Source: PVC group bacterium | GTDB lineage: Bacteria; Omnitrophota; Gorgyraeia; B26-G9 | NCBI GenBank assembly: GCA_024231215.1 | Contig: JAAEQR010000142.1 | Coordinates: 164,593 to 228,592 of the forward strand | Direction: 5' to 3' | DNA length: 64,000 nucleotides | In this document: one piece after another, positions 44,012 through 53,193 of the stretch | How the letters are laid out: each line of letters begins with the position of its first letter | Numbering within the stretch: the first letter of the stretch is position 1 | Program-made: the position numbers and the translations under genes | Notes under the pieces: generated by a model | The model's input: only the letters and a program-made list of their open reading frames with translations | What the model was told of the DNA's origin: nothing | The model's database searches: none

Positions 44012-46063
44012 TTATTCCTCTTTATGTTCAACTTTAGTCATTGCAATGATCTTTTCCGCAATACGTCCCGGAACTTCCTCATAATGTGAAAAATGCATTG
44101 TATACGAACCACGACCTTGAGTCATAGAACGCAAATCGTTCGCGTATTTAAGCATTTCAGCCAGTGGAACCTGGGATCTGATCGTCTCATATCTGCCCGC
44201 AGCTTCCATGCCCTGAACTCTACCACGGCGAGAACTCAAGTCTCCGTTAATCGCGCCCATATATTCTCCAGGAATAACAACTTCCACATCCATAATCGGC
44301 TCCAAGAGTATCGGAGATGCTTCCAAAACTCCTTTACGTAAAGCCATTCCCCCGGCAATCTGAAAAGCCATATCCGAAGAATCAACATCATGATAAGAAC
44401 CATCATAAAGAGTTACTCTTACATCAACCAAAGGATATCCGGCCAATGACCCTTCGCCCATAACTTTTCTTACCCCTTTTTCAACAGAAGGAATATATTG
44501 TCTAGGAACAACCCCACCCACAATCTTATCTACAAATTCAAAATTACCACCACGTTCTAATGGGTCAATCTGTAGCCAAACATCACCATACTGCCCTCTG
44601 CCGCCAGACTGTTTCTTATGCTTATGATGAACCTTCGCTGACCTCTTTACAGTTTCTTTATAAGCAACTTTCGGAGTACCTACTGCTACATCAACATGGT
44701 ATCTATTCTTTAATCGTTCAATCGTAATTTCTAAATGCATATCTCCCATACCAGAAAGAATCAATTCTTTGGTCTGGGCATCACGTCCAACCTTAATCCC
44801 TTTGTCTTCTGTCGTCAATTTAGCAAGGGCTTGAGAAATTTTTTCTTCATCCTGACGAGTCTTCGGCTTAAGTGAAAAAGATATTGCCGGCTCCATTGAT
44901 ACCGTATTTTCAAAAATAACCTGGTTTTTACTATCACTTACAGAATCCCCGGTCTTTGTATTTTTCAGTTTTGCAACCGCAGCAATATCACCGGCAAAAA
45001 TTGCATCCACCGGAACCTGCTCCTTCCCCTGTAATGAATACAATTGTCCGAATCTCTCTACAGTCCCCTGATTTACATTATAAAAGTCAGTATTTGCCTT
45101 AAGTTCTCCTGAATAAACACGAAAAAGACTCAACTGTCCAACATATGGATCAGATATCGTTTTAAAAATATACGCACTAAACGGCTGATCGCTTTTCGGC
45201 GGGATAATCTTTTCTTCTTTACTTTTCGGATCTATCCCCGCTATCTGCCCCCGATCAACCGGAGCCGGAAAATCCTGCACAATAATTTCCACTAACTCTT
45301 TAACCCCTATCTGCGCAAGAGCATTCCCACAGAATACAGGTACTATAATATTTTGTTTGATTGCCTCTTTGAATGCCTTAGCGATTTCATCATCACTTAA
45401 TTCATCCCCATTCAAATATTTTTCCACCAGATTATCATCTACCTCTGCAATCTGTTCAATTAAAGATTCACGCAATTTTTCCGCTTTACTTTTTTCATCA
45501 TCAGACAAAGCATCCCAACCAGATTTCGTTAATAAATTAGCCACTCCTTTAAAAGTCTCGGCATTCCCAATCGGCATCGTAATCGGAACACATTTTTTGC
45601 CAAAATTCTCTTGTATTGATTCCAGAGTTTTAATATACTCCGAATTCTCTTTATCAATTTTACTAACAAAAATACCCCGCGGAAGATTATTCTTCTCTAA
45701 AACATCCCAAGTACGCTGCGTTCCCACTTCAACGCCATCATAAGCACTTACTAACAAGATCGCCGCATCCGCTGCTGGAACAGCATTCCGCAATTCAAGC
45801 AAAAAATCAGCATAACCGGGAGTATCTATACAATTTAGTTTCACCTTGCCTACCACTGCATGCAATAATGAAACATTTATAGATATCTTGCGGCTTATTT
45901 CAATTGGATCATAGTCGCTCAAGCTATTTCCCTCATCAACACTGCCCTGACGAGTTGCCGCACCATGGGTATATAAAATAGAATCAATTAGCGTGGTCTT
46001 ACCCGCTCCGGAATGAGATACGAAGATTACATTGCGAATAGTATTTTCAGAATACTTATCCAT
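44012..46063 (-). CDS. Elongation factor G paralogue (EF-G2 type)
   Basis: The 683-residue GTPase has the full five-domain EF-G layout. The P-loop reads SGAGKTTL (about residues 18-25) where canonical EF-G has DAGKTTT, a mark of the EF-G2/FusA2 group. Switch II is DTPGYADF. The G4 motif is SKID (134-137) rather than NKxD, which may loosen guanine specificity. Domain IV contains GGRGQYGDVW and the tail has GAINGDLSSRRGRVQGMEA. The main EF-G is expected elsewhere with the ribosomal genes. The role of EF-G2 is unclear: translation under stress or a factor for recycling are both possible. Confidence 0.9.
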   Translation of the reverse strand: MDKYSENTIRNVIFVSHSGAGKTTLIDSILYTHGAATRQGSVDEGNSLSDYDPIEISRKISINVSLLHAVVGKVKLNCIDTPGYADFLLELRNAVPAADAAILLVSAYDGVEVGTQRTWDVLEKNNLPRGIFVSKIDKENSEYIKTLESIQENFGKKCVPITMPIGNAETFKGVANLLTKSGWDALSDDEKSKAEKLRESLIEQIAEVDDNLVEKYLNGDELSDDEIAKAFKEAIKQNIIVPVFCGNALAQIGVKELVEIIVQDFPAPVDRGQIAGIDPKSKEEKIIPPKSDQPFSAYIFKTISDPYVGQLSLFRVYSGELKANTDFYNVNQGTVERFGQLYSLQGKEQVPVDAIFAGDIAAVAKLKNTKTGDSVSDSKNQVIFENTVSMEPAISFSLKPKTRQDEEKISQALAKLTTEDKGIKVGRDAQTKELILSGMGDMHLEITIERLKNRYHVDVAVGTPKVAYKETVKRSAKVHHKHKKQSGGRGQYGDVWLQIDPLERGGNFEFVDKIVGGVVPRQYIPSVEKGVRKVMGEGSLAGYPLVDVRVTLYDGSYHDVDSSDMAFQIAGGMALRKGVLEASPILLEPIMDVEVVIPGEYMGAINGDLSSRRGRVQGMEAAGRYETIRSQVPLAEMLKYANDLRSMTQGRGSYTMHFSHYEEVPGRIAEKIIAMTKVEHKEE

Positions 46064-46087
46064 TACTTATGCCCTCCTTTTTAGTCC

Positions 46088-47611
46088 TCAGTGAGTTAGA
46101 ATTCTATCTTTTGGCTCTACCTTCCATTCATGAACCGCTACGATAATTGCAAAAAACAAAGTAAAAATTAACCAGTCACGTCCAATAACAATTGTCGCTA
46201 AACGCGAATAATCCCCATAAGGCTTGGAAATCTCCTCCAATAAAGATGACGTCAGAATACCGGTTAAAACAACCGGAGCAATTATTTTTACTGAGACATC
46301 CCACCACCATTTCTTTAGCTTCCAAGTACTATAATGATTAATATGTTCGCGCAATTTCTCTGCCTTAAATACCCATCCAATAACAATACATTCAAAAATC
46401 GCCGCAATTATTATTCCGTAATGCGTAATAAAATGATCTGCAATATCAAGCCAATATAAACCCGCCCGGGTCGTAAATATAATCCCCCCTAAGAAACCAA
46501 GCACAGAAAGCACCGAAACCACTATCTTGCGAGAATAATGAAATTTGTCTATAACTGCAGAAGCAAACGCTTCTAAAATCGATATTGCCGAAGATAATCC
46601 GGCAATAACTAAAATGCCAAAGAAAATTAAACCGAATTCACGTGAGAATGCCGGTAGTGAACTAATTGCTTTTGGGTAGACAATGAAAGCCAACCCAATA
46701 GATTCTTTAACCACTTCACTTATCGGCTTTCCCGTAGAATTGGACATGTATCCCAGCACCGAAAACACCCCAAATCCGGCAAAAACCGAAAACATACAGT
46801 TAAATATACTGATTGTGAAAGCGTCTTTTACAATCTGGCTTTTCCTGGGTAAATATGATGCATAAGCAAGCATTACGCCAAAGCCTAAACTTAAAGAAAA
46901 GAATATCTGACTAAATGCATCCATCCAGACTTCTATATCTGTTAAACGTTCAAATTGAGGAGTAAGATATACTGCTATCCCTTTAGCTGCTCCAGGTAAT
47001 TGAGTACTCCATATAGCAATAATCGCAGTTAAAATTAATAGAAGCGGCATAAAAATCTTATTGGCTCGTTCTAATCCCTTTTGCACTCCGACAAATACAA
47101 TCAGCCAATTAGCAATCCATACTGCTAGCAAGGCAAACAATATCGGAGTACGAAGATTGCCTAAATCAAAAGGTCCACCTTCACTAAGCATAAGAAATTT
47201 TTGATAGAAAAAAGTATTAGGAGAGTCGGTCCAACTAGAATTAAAAGCGTAGAAAAAATAATTAACACACCAGGAAACAACCACAGAATAATACAACAAA
47301 ATACCGAACATGGCCAGCAAAACAGGCCACCAGCCCAGCCATTCCCATTTTTTAGAAACACTGGCAAAACTAGCCGGTGCTGCCCCCCGCATTTTATGCC
47401 CTAAACCTATTTCTAATACCATGATCGGAATACCGACAACAAGAAGGGCTATAAAATAAGGAATTAAAAACGCACCGCCGCCGTTTTTATAGCAAAGATA
47501 AGGAAAACGCCATATATTACCCAGCCCGACCGCAGAACCTATTGCGGCAAGTAAAAAACCTATCCGCGACTTCCATTCCGGTCGATGCTGCACAAAAACG
47601 TCTTTTTTCAT
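46088..47611 (-). CDS. SNF-family sodium-dependent transporter
   Basis: The 507-residue protein has about 12 membrane helices and the neurotransmitter:sodium symporter start RIGFLLAAIGSAVGLGNIWRFPYLCYKNGGGAF (a span at about residues 13-46). The unwound TM1 GSAVGLGN binds substrate and sodium, and TM6 to TM8 regions are present (FSQIFFSLSLGFGVM). Bacterial members such as LeuT carry amino acids; the substrate here is unknown. The ATG at 47611 with GGAGGAG directly upstream is chosen over a TTG at 47632. It lies between recG and the EF-G2 gene. Confidence 0.9.
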   Translation of the reverse strand: MKKDVFVQHRPEWKSRIGFLLAAIGSAVGLGNIWRFPYLCYKNGGGAFLIPYFIALLVVGIPIMVLEIGLGHKMRGAAPASFASVSKKWEWLGWWPVLLAMFGILLYYSVVVSWCVNYFFYAFNSSWTDSPNTFFYQKFLMLSEGGPFDLGNLRTPILFALLAVWIANWLIVFVGVQKGLERANKIFMPLLLILTAIIAIWSTQLPGAAKGIAVYLTPQFERLTDIEVWMDAFSQIFFSLSLGFGVMLAYASYLPRKSQIVKDAFTISIFNCMFSVFAGFGVFSVLGYMSNSTGKPISEVVKESIGLAFIVYPKAISSLPAFSREFGLIFFGILVIAGLSSAISILEAFASAVIDKFHYSRKIVVSVLSVLGFLGGIIFTTRAGLYWLDIADHFITHYGIIIAAIFECIVIGWVFKAEKLREHINHYSTWKLKKWWWDVSVKIIAPVVLTGILTSSLLEEISKPYGDYSRLATIVIGRDWLIFTLFFAIIVAVHEWKVEPKDRILTH

Positions 47612-47734
47612 ACTCCTCCAATAATACTGCAAATATTGCTAAAATCCAACATTTCATTAAAAAGGACGTAAAGATAAATATACCAAAAATAGCCCCAAAC
47701 GTCAATGGAAAACCTCGTCGGGGAGAGATTTCTA

Positions 47735-49819
47735 TCATCTGGCTAAAATTAAATCTTTATTATGCGGGAAACGATCCAAAAGCTCTTCTTTCAGCACTTC
47801 TCCCTCAACTCCGGAAAAAGAAGGATTACCCTCTAAATAATCAAAAGCTTCTTTCCTGGCTTGAGTTAATACATCTATATCTGTAATAATATTTCCAATT
47901 CTTAATTCCGGCAAGCCATGCTGTCTTGTCCCGAAAAATTCGCCCGGACCTCGAATGAGCAAATCATATTCAGCTATTTTAAATCCGTCGCTGGTCTGAG
48001 TCATCGCCGAAAGTCTTTTTTGAGCTTCCTCTGTCTTTCCTTCAGAGAGAAGAATACAATAAGACTTCTTCTGGCCGCGTCCCACTCTGCCCCTAAGCTG
48101 ATGCAACTGACTTAGGCCAAATCGCTCCGCATGTTCAATAAGCATAATTGATGCATTCGATACATCAATGCCTACTTCGATCACTGTAGTCGCAACTAAT
48201 ATATCAATCTCGCCTTTTTTGAACAAATTCATTACTTCTTTTTTTTCAACATCTTTCATGCGTCCATGCACCAAGCCAACACGACAATCAGTGAAAATAT
48301 CATCCTTAAAGTGTTCGTACATCTTTGTCGCAGCTTTTAAATCTTTAATCTTAGACTGTTCGACAACAGGATATACAACATATACCTGATTTGTCTCTTT
48401 TATTTTTTTTCTTAAAAATTCATACAAATCAGCTCTTTTTCTTTCATTAATCCAAAAAGTATCTACCGGAGTTCTTCCCGGGGGCAGTTCCCGGATAGTA
48501 GAAACATCCAAGTCTCCGTAAAGAGTAATCGCCAGAGTACGCGGAATAGGCGTAGCGCTCATTACCAAAACATCCGGCATTCTTCCTTTTTTCTGTAGTT
48601 TCACTCTCTGAACAACCCCAAATTTATGCTGTTCATCTACAACCACCAATCCAAGTTTTTTAAACACAACTTCATCCTGGATCAATGCATGCGTCCCGAT
48701 TATAATATTAATCTTTCCATCGTTTATCTGCCCCAGAACATTCTCTTTTTCCTTCTTTTTCAATCCGCCGGATAATACAACGGCGTTTAGGCCTAAGGGC
48801 ATGAGATATTCATTTATAGTCTGATAATGCTGCTGAGCCAGTATCTCCGTAGGAGCCATTAATGCTGCCTGATATCCGTTCTGCACGCACAATACCAAGG
48901 CCCAAATACTCACAATTGTCTTACCACTTCCCACATCCCCCTGCAGTAACCGGTTCATCGGTTTTTGAGAATTCATATCTGTTTCTATTTCCTGTACAAC
49001 TTTTTTTTGTGCAGAAGTTAATTCAAATGGCAATGACTTTTTAAATTTATCTATAAGGTCTCCTTTTAAATTATACTGTATCCCCTTTTTTTCTTCTTTT
49101 ATATCTCTTCGTTTTAAAGCTAAAGCCAGTTCAAAAAAGAAAAATTCGTCAAACACCAAACGTTTTCGCGCAGCTTTTATCATGTCAACTTGTTCTGGAA
49201 AATGGATGTTTACAACCGCATCCTTAAGCGGCAGAAGATCATGCTGCCTGACTATTTTATCCGGAAAATATTCCTTAAGATAAACACTGTATTCGTCTAC
49301 ACAACGTTTAGAAATCATACGCAAATATCTTTGGCTTACATATTGAGTCAAAGCATAAATCGGAACCACCCTGCCGGTATGTATTGTATTATCTTCTTCA
49401 TCTGGTTTAAGAATCTCATATTCCGGGGCATTGATCTGGAGATTACCATAACGTTCTACTCTGCCATGTAAAATAACTTCATCATCAATCTTAAAATAAT
49501 TTTTTAAATATGGCTGATTAAACCAGGTCCCGTATATAACACCACTAGTATCAGCTACAGCAACCTGAAATATTTTCATTTTACCTCTTGTGCGGCGCAG
49601 TCCTGAAGTAACTACTTTGCCCTTAATAGTTTCGGTATTTCCAATACGCACACGATTGATAGGAATAAATTTACTGCGGTCTTCATAACGACGGGGAAAA
49701 TAATAAAGAAGGCCTTTTACCGTAGAAATATTAAGCTTGTTTAATAACTGTATTTTCTTCGGTCCAACGCCCTTAAGATACTGTGCTGATTGATTGAGAT
49801 TGTCGTAACTATTCCTCAT
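47735..49819 (-). CDS. recG: ATP-dependent DNA helicase RecG
   Basis: The 694-residue helicase reverses stalled replication forks. The N-terminal wedge domain is an OB fold (about residues 60-170), and the helicase core has QGDVGSGKTIVS (Walker A), VVDEQHKFGV (DEQH), SATPIPRTLA, TTVIEVGIDVSNASIM and QLRGRVGRGQKKSYC. The C-terminal TRG-like loop is present. The ATG at 49819 is preferred over a TTG six bases upstream. It overlaps the 3' end of tyrS by 11 bases, and the nearest SD is weak. Confidence 0.96.
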   Translation of the reverse strand: MRNSYDNLNQSAQYLKGVGPKKIQLLNKLNISTVKGLLYYFPRRYEDRSKFIPINRVRIGNTETIKGKVVTSGLRRTRGKMKIFQVAVADTSGVIYGTWFNQPYLKNYFKIDDEVILHGRVERYGNLQINAPEYEILKPDEEDNTIHTGRVVPIYALTQYVSQRYLRMISKRCVDEYSVYLKEYFPDKIVRQHDLLPLKDAVVNIHFPEQVDMIKAARKRLVFDEFFFFELALALKRRDIKEEKKGIQYNLKGDLIDKFKKSLPFELTSAQKKVVQEIETDMNSQKPMNRLLQGDVGSGKTIVSIWALVLCVQNGYQAALMAPTEILAQQHYQTINEYLMPLGLNAVVLSGGLKKKEKENVLGQINDGKINIIIGTHALIQDEVVFKKLGLVVVDEQHKFGVVQRVKLQKKGRMPDVLVMSATPIPRTLAITLYGDLDVSTIRELPPGRTPVDTFWINERKRADLYEFLRKKIKETNQVYVVYPVVEQSKIKDLKAATKMYEHFKDDIFTDCRVGLVHGRMKDVEKKEVMNLFKKGEIDILVATTVIEVGIDVSNASIMLIEHAERFGLSQLHQLRGRVGRGQKKSYCILLSEGKTEEAQKRLSAMTQTSDGFKIAEYDLLIRGPGEFFGTRQHGLPELRIGNIITDIDVLTQARKEAFDYLEGNPSFSGVEGEVLKEELLDRFPHNKDLILAR

Positions 49820-51068
49820 CCACAATTATACGGATAAACTGTTTTTTGCCGACTTTCATAAGATATGCCTTCTCAGCAGAGACTTCTGCTTCAGGAATTG
49901 GTAATTCTAAATCCACATCAGTAACAGTTTTTCCAGCTAGTTTTACAGCATTTTGCTTGATTAAACGACGCGCCTCAGAAGTAGTTGCCGCGGCTCCGGC
50001 AAGAGTAATTATCTTACAAATCCAAAGTTTGCCGTCTTTCCACTGCTCTTTGGCAATTTTTTTATCTTCAAAATTCTGAGCATCATCCCAGTCGGCACCT
50101 TTACTAAAGCGGCTTTGAAAAACTTCCTGCGCTTTATTCGCCCCTTCTTTACCGTGATAAAACTCAGTAATTGTAAGCGCCAAATTTTCTTTACAGGTTT
50201 TCGGATGCAATGAACCTGATTTAATATCTTGTCTCATTTCGTCGATTTCTGCAAGCGGAATATCAGTTAAAAGCTCATAATAACGGAACATCAACTCATC
50301 GGAAATAGACATCAGTTTTCCATACATTTGATCTGCGGGATCATCTATCCCTACATAGTTATTAAGGCTTTTGCTCATTTTTTGCACACCATCTAAGCCC
50401 TCTAATAACGGCATCATCAATACACACTGCTGCTGGACATTAAAATCTTTTTGCAATTGTCTGCCAACCAGGAGATTGAATTTCTGGTCAGTTCCGCCTA
50501 ATTCAACATCGGCTTTTAATTCCACAGAGTCATATCCCTGTAATAACGGATAGATAAATTCTAAAACACTAATATCTTTACCCTGAGTATATCGATTTTT
50601 AAAATCCTCCCGGGCAAGTATCTGAGCTACTGTAAGATGGCTGGTAAGTTCCAAAAACTCATACTGGGTCATTTTTTCAAACCAGTCACTATTAAAAACT
50701 ATCTCTGTTTTTTCTAAATCGAGGATTTTTCCGATTTGCTTTTGATAGGTTTGGGCATTTTCCAAAACCTGTTCGCGAGTTAACTGCTTTCTGATTTCCG
50801 ATTTTCCGGTAGGATCACCAATCATTCCCGTAAAATCACCAATTAAGAATACAACTTTATGCCCCAACTGCTGAAAATGACGCATTTTTCTTAACAATAC
50901 AGTATGTCCAAGATGAATATCCGGCGCACTAGGATCAAATCCTGCCTTAATTATTAACGGAGTATTGGTTTGCCGTGATTTCTCCAGCTTTTTCCCTAAT
51001 TCTTCCTCGGAAATGATCTCAACTGCACCTCTTTTTATTAATTCTAATTGGTCTTTTACACTCTTCAT
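49809..51068 (-). CDS. tyrS: Tyrosyl-tRNA synthetase
   Basis: The 419-residue class I enzyme charges tRNA-Tyr. The HIGH-type motif is PSAPDIHLGHTVLL, the KMSKS motif lies in GVQKMSKSLNNYVG, and a C-terminal S4 RNA-binding domain (ARRLIKQNAVKLAGKTV) binds the long variable arm. This is the TyrZ/TyrRS-2-like subgroup, judging by HLGHTVLLRKM. The promoter at 51077-51105 ends 8 bases before the ATG, so the mRNA should be leaderless; no SD is visible. It heads the tyrS-recG-SNF-EF-G2-pseudopilin unit. Confidence 0.97.
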   Translation of the reverse strand: MKSVKDQLELIKRGAVEIISEEELGKKLEKSRQTNTPLIIKAGFDPSAPDIHLGHTVLLRKMRHFQQLGHKVVFLIGDFTGMIGDPTGKSEIRKQLTREQVLENAQTYQKQIGKILDLEKTEIVFNSDWFEKMTQYEFLELTSHLTVAQILAREDFKNRYTQGKDISVLEFIYPLLQGYDSVELKADVELGGTDQKFNLLVGRQLQKDFNVQQQCVLMMPLLEGLDGVQKMSKSLNNYVGIDDPADQMYGKLMSISDELMFRYYELLTDIPLAEIDEMRQDIKSGSLHPKTCKENLALTITEFYHGKEGANKAQEVFQSRFSKGADWDDAQNFEDKKIAKEQWKDGKLWICKIITLAGAAATTSEARRLIKQNAVKLAGKTVTDVDLELPIPEAEVSAEKAYLMKVGKKQFIRIIVDEE

Positions 51069-51076
51069 AATCTATA

Positions 51077-51105
51077 ACTCTAACACACAACCAAAACATT
51101 GTCAA
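51077..51105 (-). promoter_or_regulatory. Promoter of tyrS, predicted leaderless
   Basis: TTGACA (51105-51100), a 17-base spacer and TAGAGT (51082-51077) end 8 bases before the ATG at 51068. The TSS therefore falls within about two bases of the start codon. Confidence 0.8.
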
Positions 51106-51162
51106 CGCTTGACATAAGTGCTCTGATTAAAGAAAAAATCCATTTTTCAACCGCAAGTAAAC

Positions 51163-51196
51163 AAAAAAAAGCGCGGGTTAAAAACCCGCGCTTTTT
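51163..51196 (-). terminator. Intrinsic terminator of rpsA
   Basis: GCGCGGGTT (51171-51179) and AACCCGCGC (51183-51191) form a stable stem with a 3-base loop. On the minus strand it is followed by eight U. The A-tract on the other side would also let it work in reverse. It ends the rpsA transcript and insulates the tyrS promoter. Confidence 0.92.
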
Positions 51197-51217
51197 AAAC
51201 TGCAACTATAAGCCTAA

Positions 51218-53059
51218 TTATTCAGTATCTTTAGACTCTTCCTGTTCTTTTGGTTCTTCTGCCTCGGCTGATTCTGTTGGTTCTACCACTTCTGTTGGCT
51301 CTACCACTTCTGTTGGCTCTACCACTTCTGTTGGCTCTACCGCTTCTGTTGGCTCTACCACTTCTGTTGGCTCTACCGCTTCTGTTAGCTCTACCGCTTC
51401 TGTTGGCTCTACCGCTTCTGTTGGCTCTACCGCTTCTTTGATCACACTTGTATCTTTCATGCTCAAGCCAATTTTTCTCTGCTCGTTATCGATCTTCACA
51501 ACCTTAGCCTTGATTTTATCACTAACTTTAAATGCATCTTCAACCTTCAGGGTCGGTTCTAGGTTCAATTCCGTAATATGAACCAATCCTTCCAGTTCTT
51601 TTTCTATTTCCACAAAGATACCAAATGTGGTTATCTTAGTAACCGGCCCATTAACCTCTGCGCCAATAGAATATTTCTCGACAATTTCAGACCATGGATC
51701 AACTGAGACCTGCTTTAATCCAAGCGATATTTTATGATTAATTTCATCCACACTTAAGATGACAACTTCTACTTTTTGGCCCTTTTTCAAAAACTCTGAA
51801 GGGTTATTAACCTTTTTCGTCCAAGACATATCAGAAACATGGATTAATCCGTCAATACCTTCTTCCAGCTCAACAAAAGCACCATAATCGGTCAGATTTC
51901 TTACTCTTCCTTTGACTTTAGTTCCAGATTCATATTTAGAACTAATTCCCTGCCATGGATCTACCTCTGTCTGCTTAATCCCTAAAGCAATCTTCTGATT
52001 ACCAGCATCCAGATTAAGAACAACAGCTTCTACAATATCCCCGATAGCTAACATTTCCGAAGGATGGCTAATTCTTCTAACCCAGGAAAATTCGGATATA
52101 TGAATTAATCCTTCTACACCCTTTTCCAATTCGACAAAGGCGCCATAAGGAACAATATTCACCACTTTTCCCTTAACTTTAGAACTAACCGGATATTTGT
52201 CCTCGACTCCCTGCCACGGACTTTCAGTTTTCTGTTTTAATCCTAAAGATATCTTAGTATTCTCTGTATCTATACCTAGAATCATCACATCGATACTGTC
52301 TCCGATAGCAACCATCTCAGAAGGATGACTAATTCTACCCCAGCTCATATCCGTAATATGTAAAAGACCGTCAACTCCGCCTAAATCAATAAAGACACCG
52401 AAATCAGCGATATTTTTCACTGTACCGGTTCTGACCTGCCCCTTGGCTATTTCTTTGAGTAAACGAACTTTATTCTCTTCTCTTTCTTTAAATAAAAGCT
52501 CACGGCGCGACAAAACAATGTTTTTGCGCGGCTTATTGACTTTAACAATCATAAACTCATACTTATTCCCTAAATATTGATCGATATTGTGAGCTCCCCG
52601 CAAAGAAACCTGGGATGCAGGCAAGAATGCTTCAAGACCGATATCTACCATCAAACCGCCTTTAACTTTTCTTGTGATTTTACCCTCGATCGTATCACCT
52701 TCAGCAAAGTTATTAACAATTCTTTCCCATCCTAAAGTACGGTCAGCTTTGCGCTTAGAAACAATAACCATCCCGTTTTCATCTTCTTTAGTCTCTAAAA
52801 GAACATTAATTTCCGCATCGAGTATTACTGCTTGGGGATCATCAAATTCGTCAAGATGGAGAATTCCTTCAGACTTATAGCCGATATCAACAAGAACTTC
52901 TTTTTCTGTAATACCAACTATTTTACCGCTTATTATTTCTCCTTCTTTAAGAGTCTTCACCCCCTGTTCGTAAAATAACTCCAATTCCTTAGCAAACTTA
53001 CTATCTTTTTTCTGATTTAGCTCCTCAAATAACAACTTTTTTTTCTTTTTTCGTGACAT
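51218..53059 (-). CDS. rpsA: Ribosomal protein S1 with repetitive acidic tail
   Basis: The 613-residue protein has six S1 OB-fold domains, roughly residues 35-105, 120-190, 205-275, 290-360, 375-447 and 462-530. Examples are VRTGTVKNIADFGVFIDLGG in domain 3 and TKVKGRVRNLTDYGAFVELE in domain 5. Domains 1 and 2 are the ribosome-binding type. After KIGLSMKDTS the C-terminus is a low-complexity tail of nine EAVEPT/EVVEPT hexapeptides and an acidic end. S1 binds mRNA leaders on the 30S subunit, which is notable next to predicted leaderless genes. It has its own promoter and terminator, and lies just downstream of plsC. The start has GAAGGAGG. Confidence 0.95.
   Translation of the reverse strand: MSRKKKKKLLFEELNQKKDSKFAKELELFYEQGVKTLKEGEIISGKIVGITEKEVLVDIGYKSEGILHLDEFDDPQAVILDAEINVLLETKEDENGMVIVSKRKADRTLGWERIVNNFAEGDTIEGKITRKVKGGLMVDIGLEAFLPASQVSLRGAHNIDQYLGNKYEFMIVKVNKPRKNIVLSRRELLFKEREENKVRLLKEIAKGQVRTGTVKNIADFGVFIDLGGVDGLLHITDMSWGRISHPSEMVAIGDSIDVMILGIDTENTKISLGLKQKTESPWQGVEDKYPVSSKVKGKVVNIVPYGAFVELEKGVEGLIHISEFSWVRRISHPSEMLAIGDIVEAVVLNLDAGNQKIALGIKQTEVDPWQGISSKYESGTKVKGRVRNLTDYGAFVELEEGIDGLIHVSDMSWTKKVNNPSEFLKKGQKVEVVILSVDEINHKISLGLKQVSVDPWSEIVEKYSIGAEVNGPVTKITTFGIFVEIEKELEGLVHITELNLEPTLKVEDAFKVSDKIKAKVVKIDNEQRKIGLSMKDTSVIKEAVEPTEAVEPTEAVELTEAVEPTEVVEPTEAVEPTEVVEPTEVVEPTEVVEPTESAEAEEPKEQEESKDTE
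51275..51436. repeat. Nine tandem 18-base repeats in rpsA
   Basis: Nine head-to-tail 18-base units (51275-51436) encode EAVEPT or EVVEPT. Two codons vary (Ala/Val and one Leu for Pro). As each unit is a multiple of three, copy-number change would shorten or lengthen the tail without shifting the frame. Confidence 0.95.
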
Positions 53060-53164
53060 CTCATTTCAACCTCCTTCATCTAGTATAATTTATTTGGTTT
53101 CGGCTCAGAACTTCCGCAGAAACCGGGATTTCAGATAATAATCTATCCAAGAAATCATTGTAAA

Positions 53165-53193
53165 AGTATAACAAATTGCAAATACTATTACAA
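53165..53193 (-). promoter_or_regulatory. Promoter of rpsA
   Basis: TTGTAA (53193-53188, overlapping the plsC stop), a 17-base spacer and TATACT (53170-53165) lie upstream of rpsA. The leader is about 100 bases and contains GGTTTC/GAAACC blocks that could pair. A second TATACT-like hexamer lies nearer the gene with a poor -35. Confidence 0.6.

Noticed and set aside
51099-51581. Plus-strand frame rich in SVGST repeats opposite rpsA
   Set aside because: It is a mirror of the 18-base repeats that encode the S1 tail. It has no ribosome site or family resemblance, and rpsA is certain.
53060-53164. Structured S1 autoregulatory leader upstream of rpsA
   Set aside because: GGTTTC and GAAACC could pair, but the stem is only six base pairs and nothing else in the leader supports a known S1 operator.
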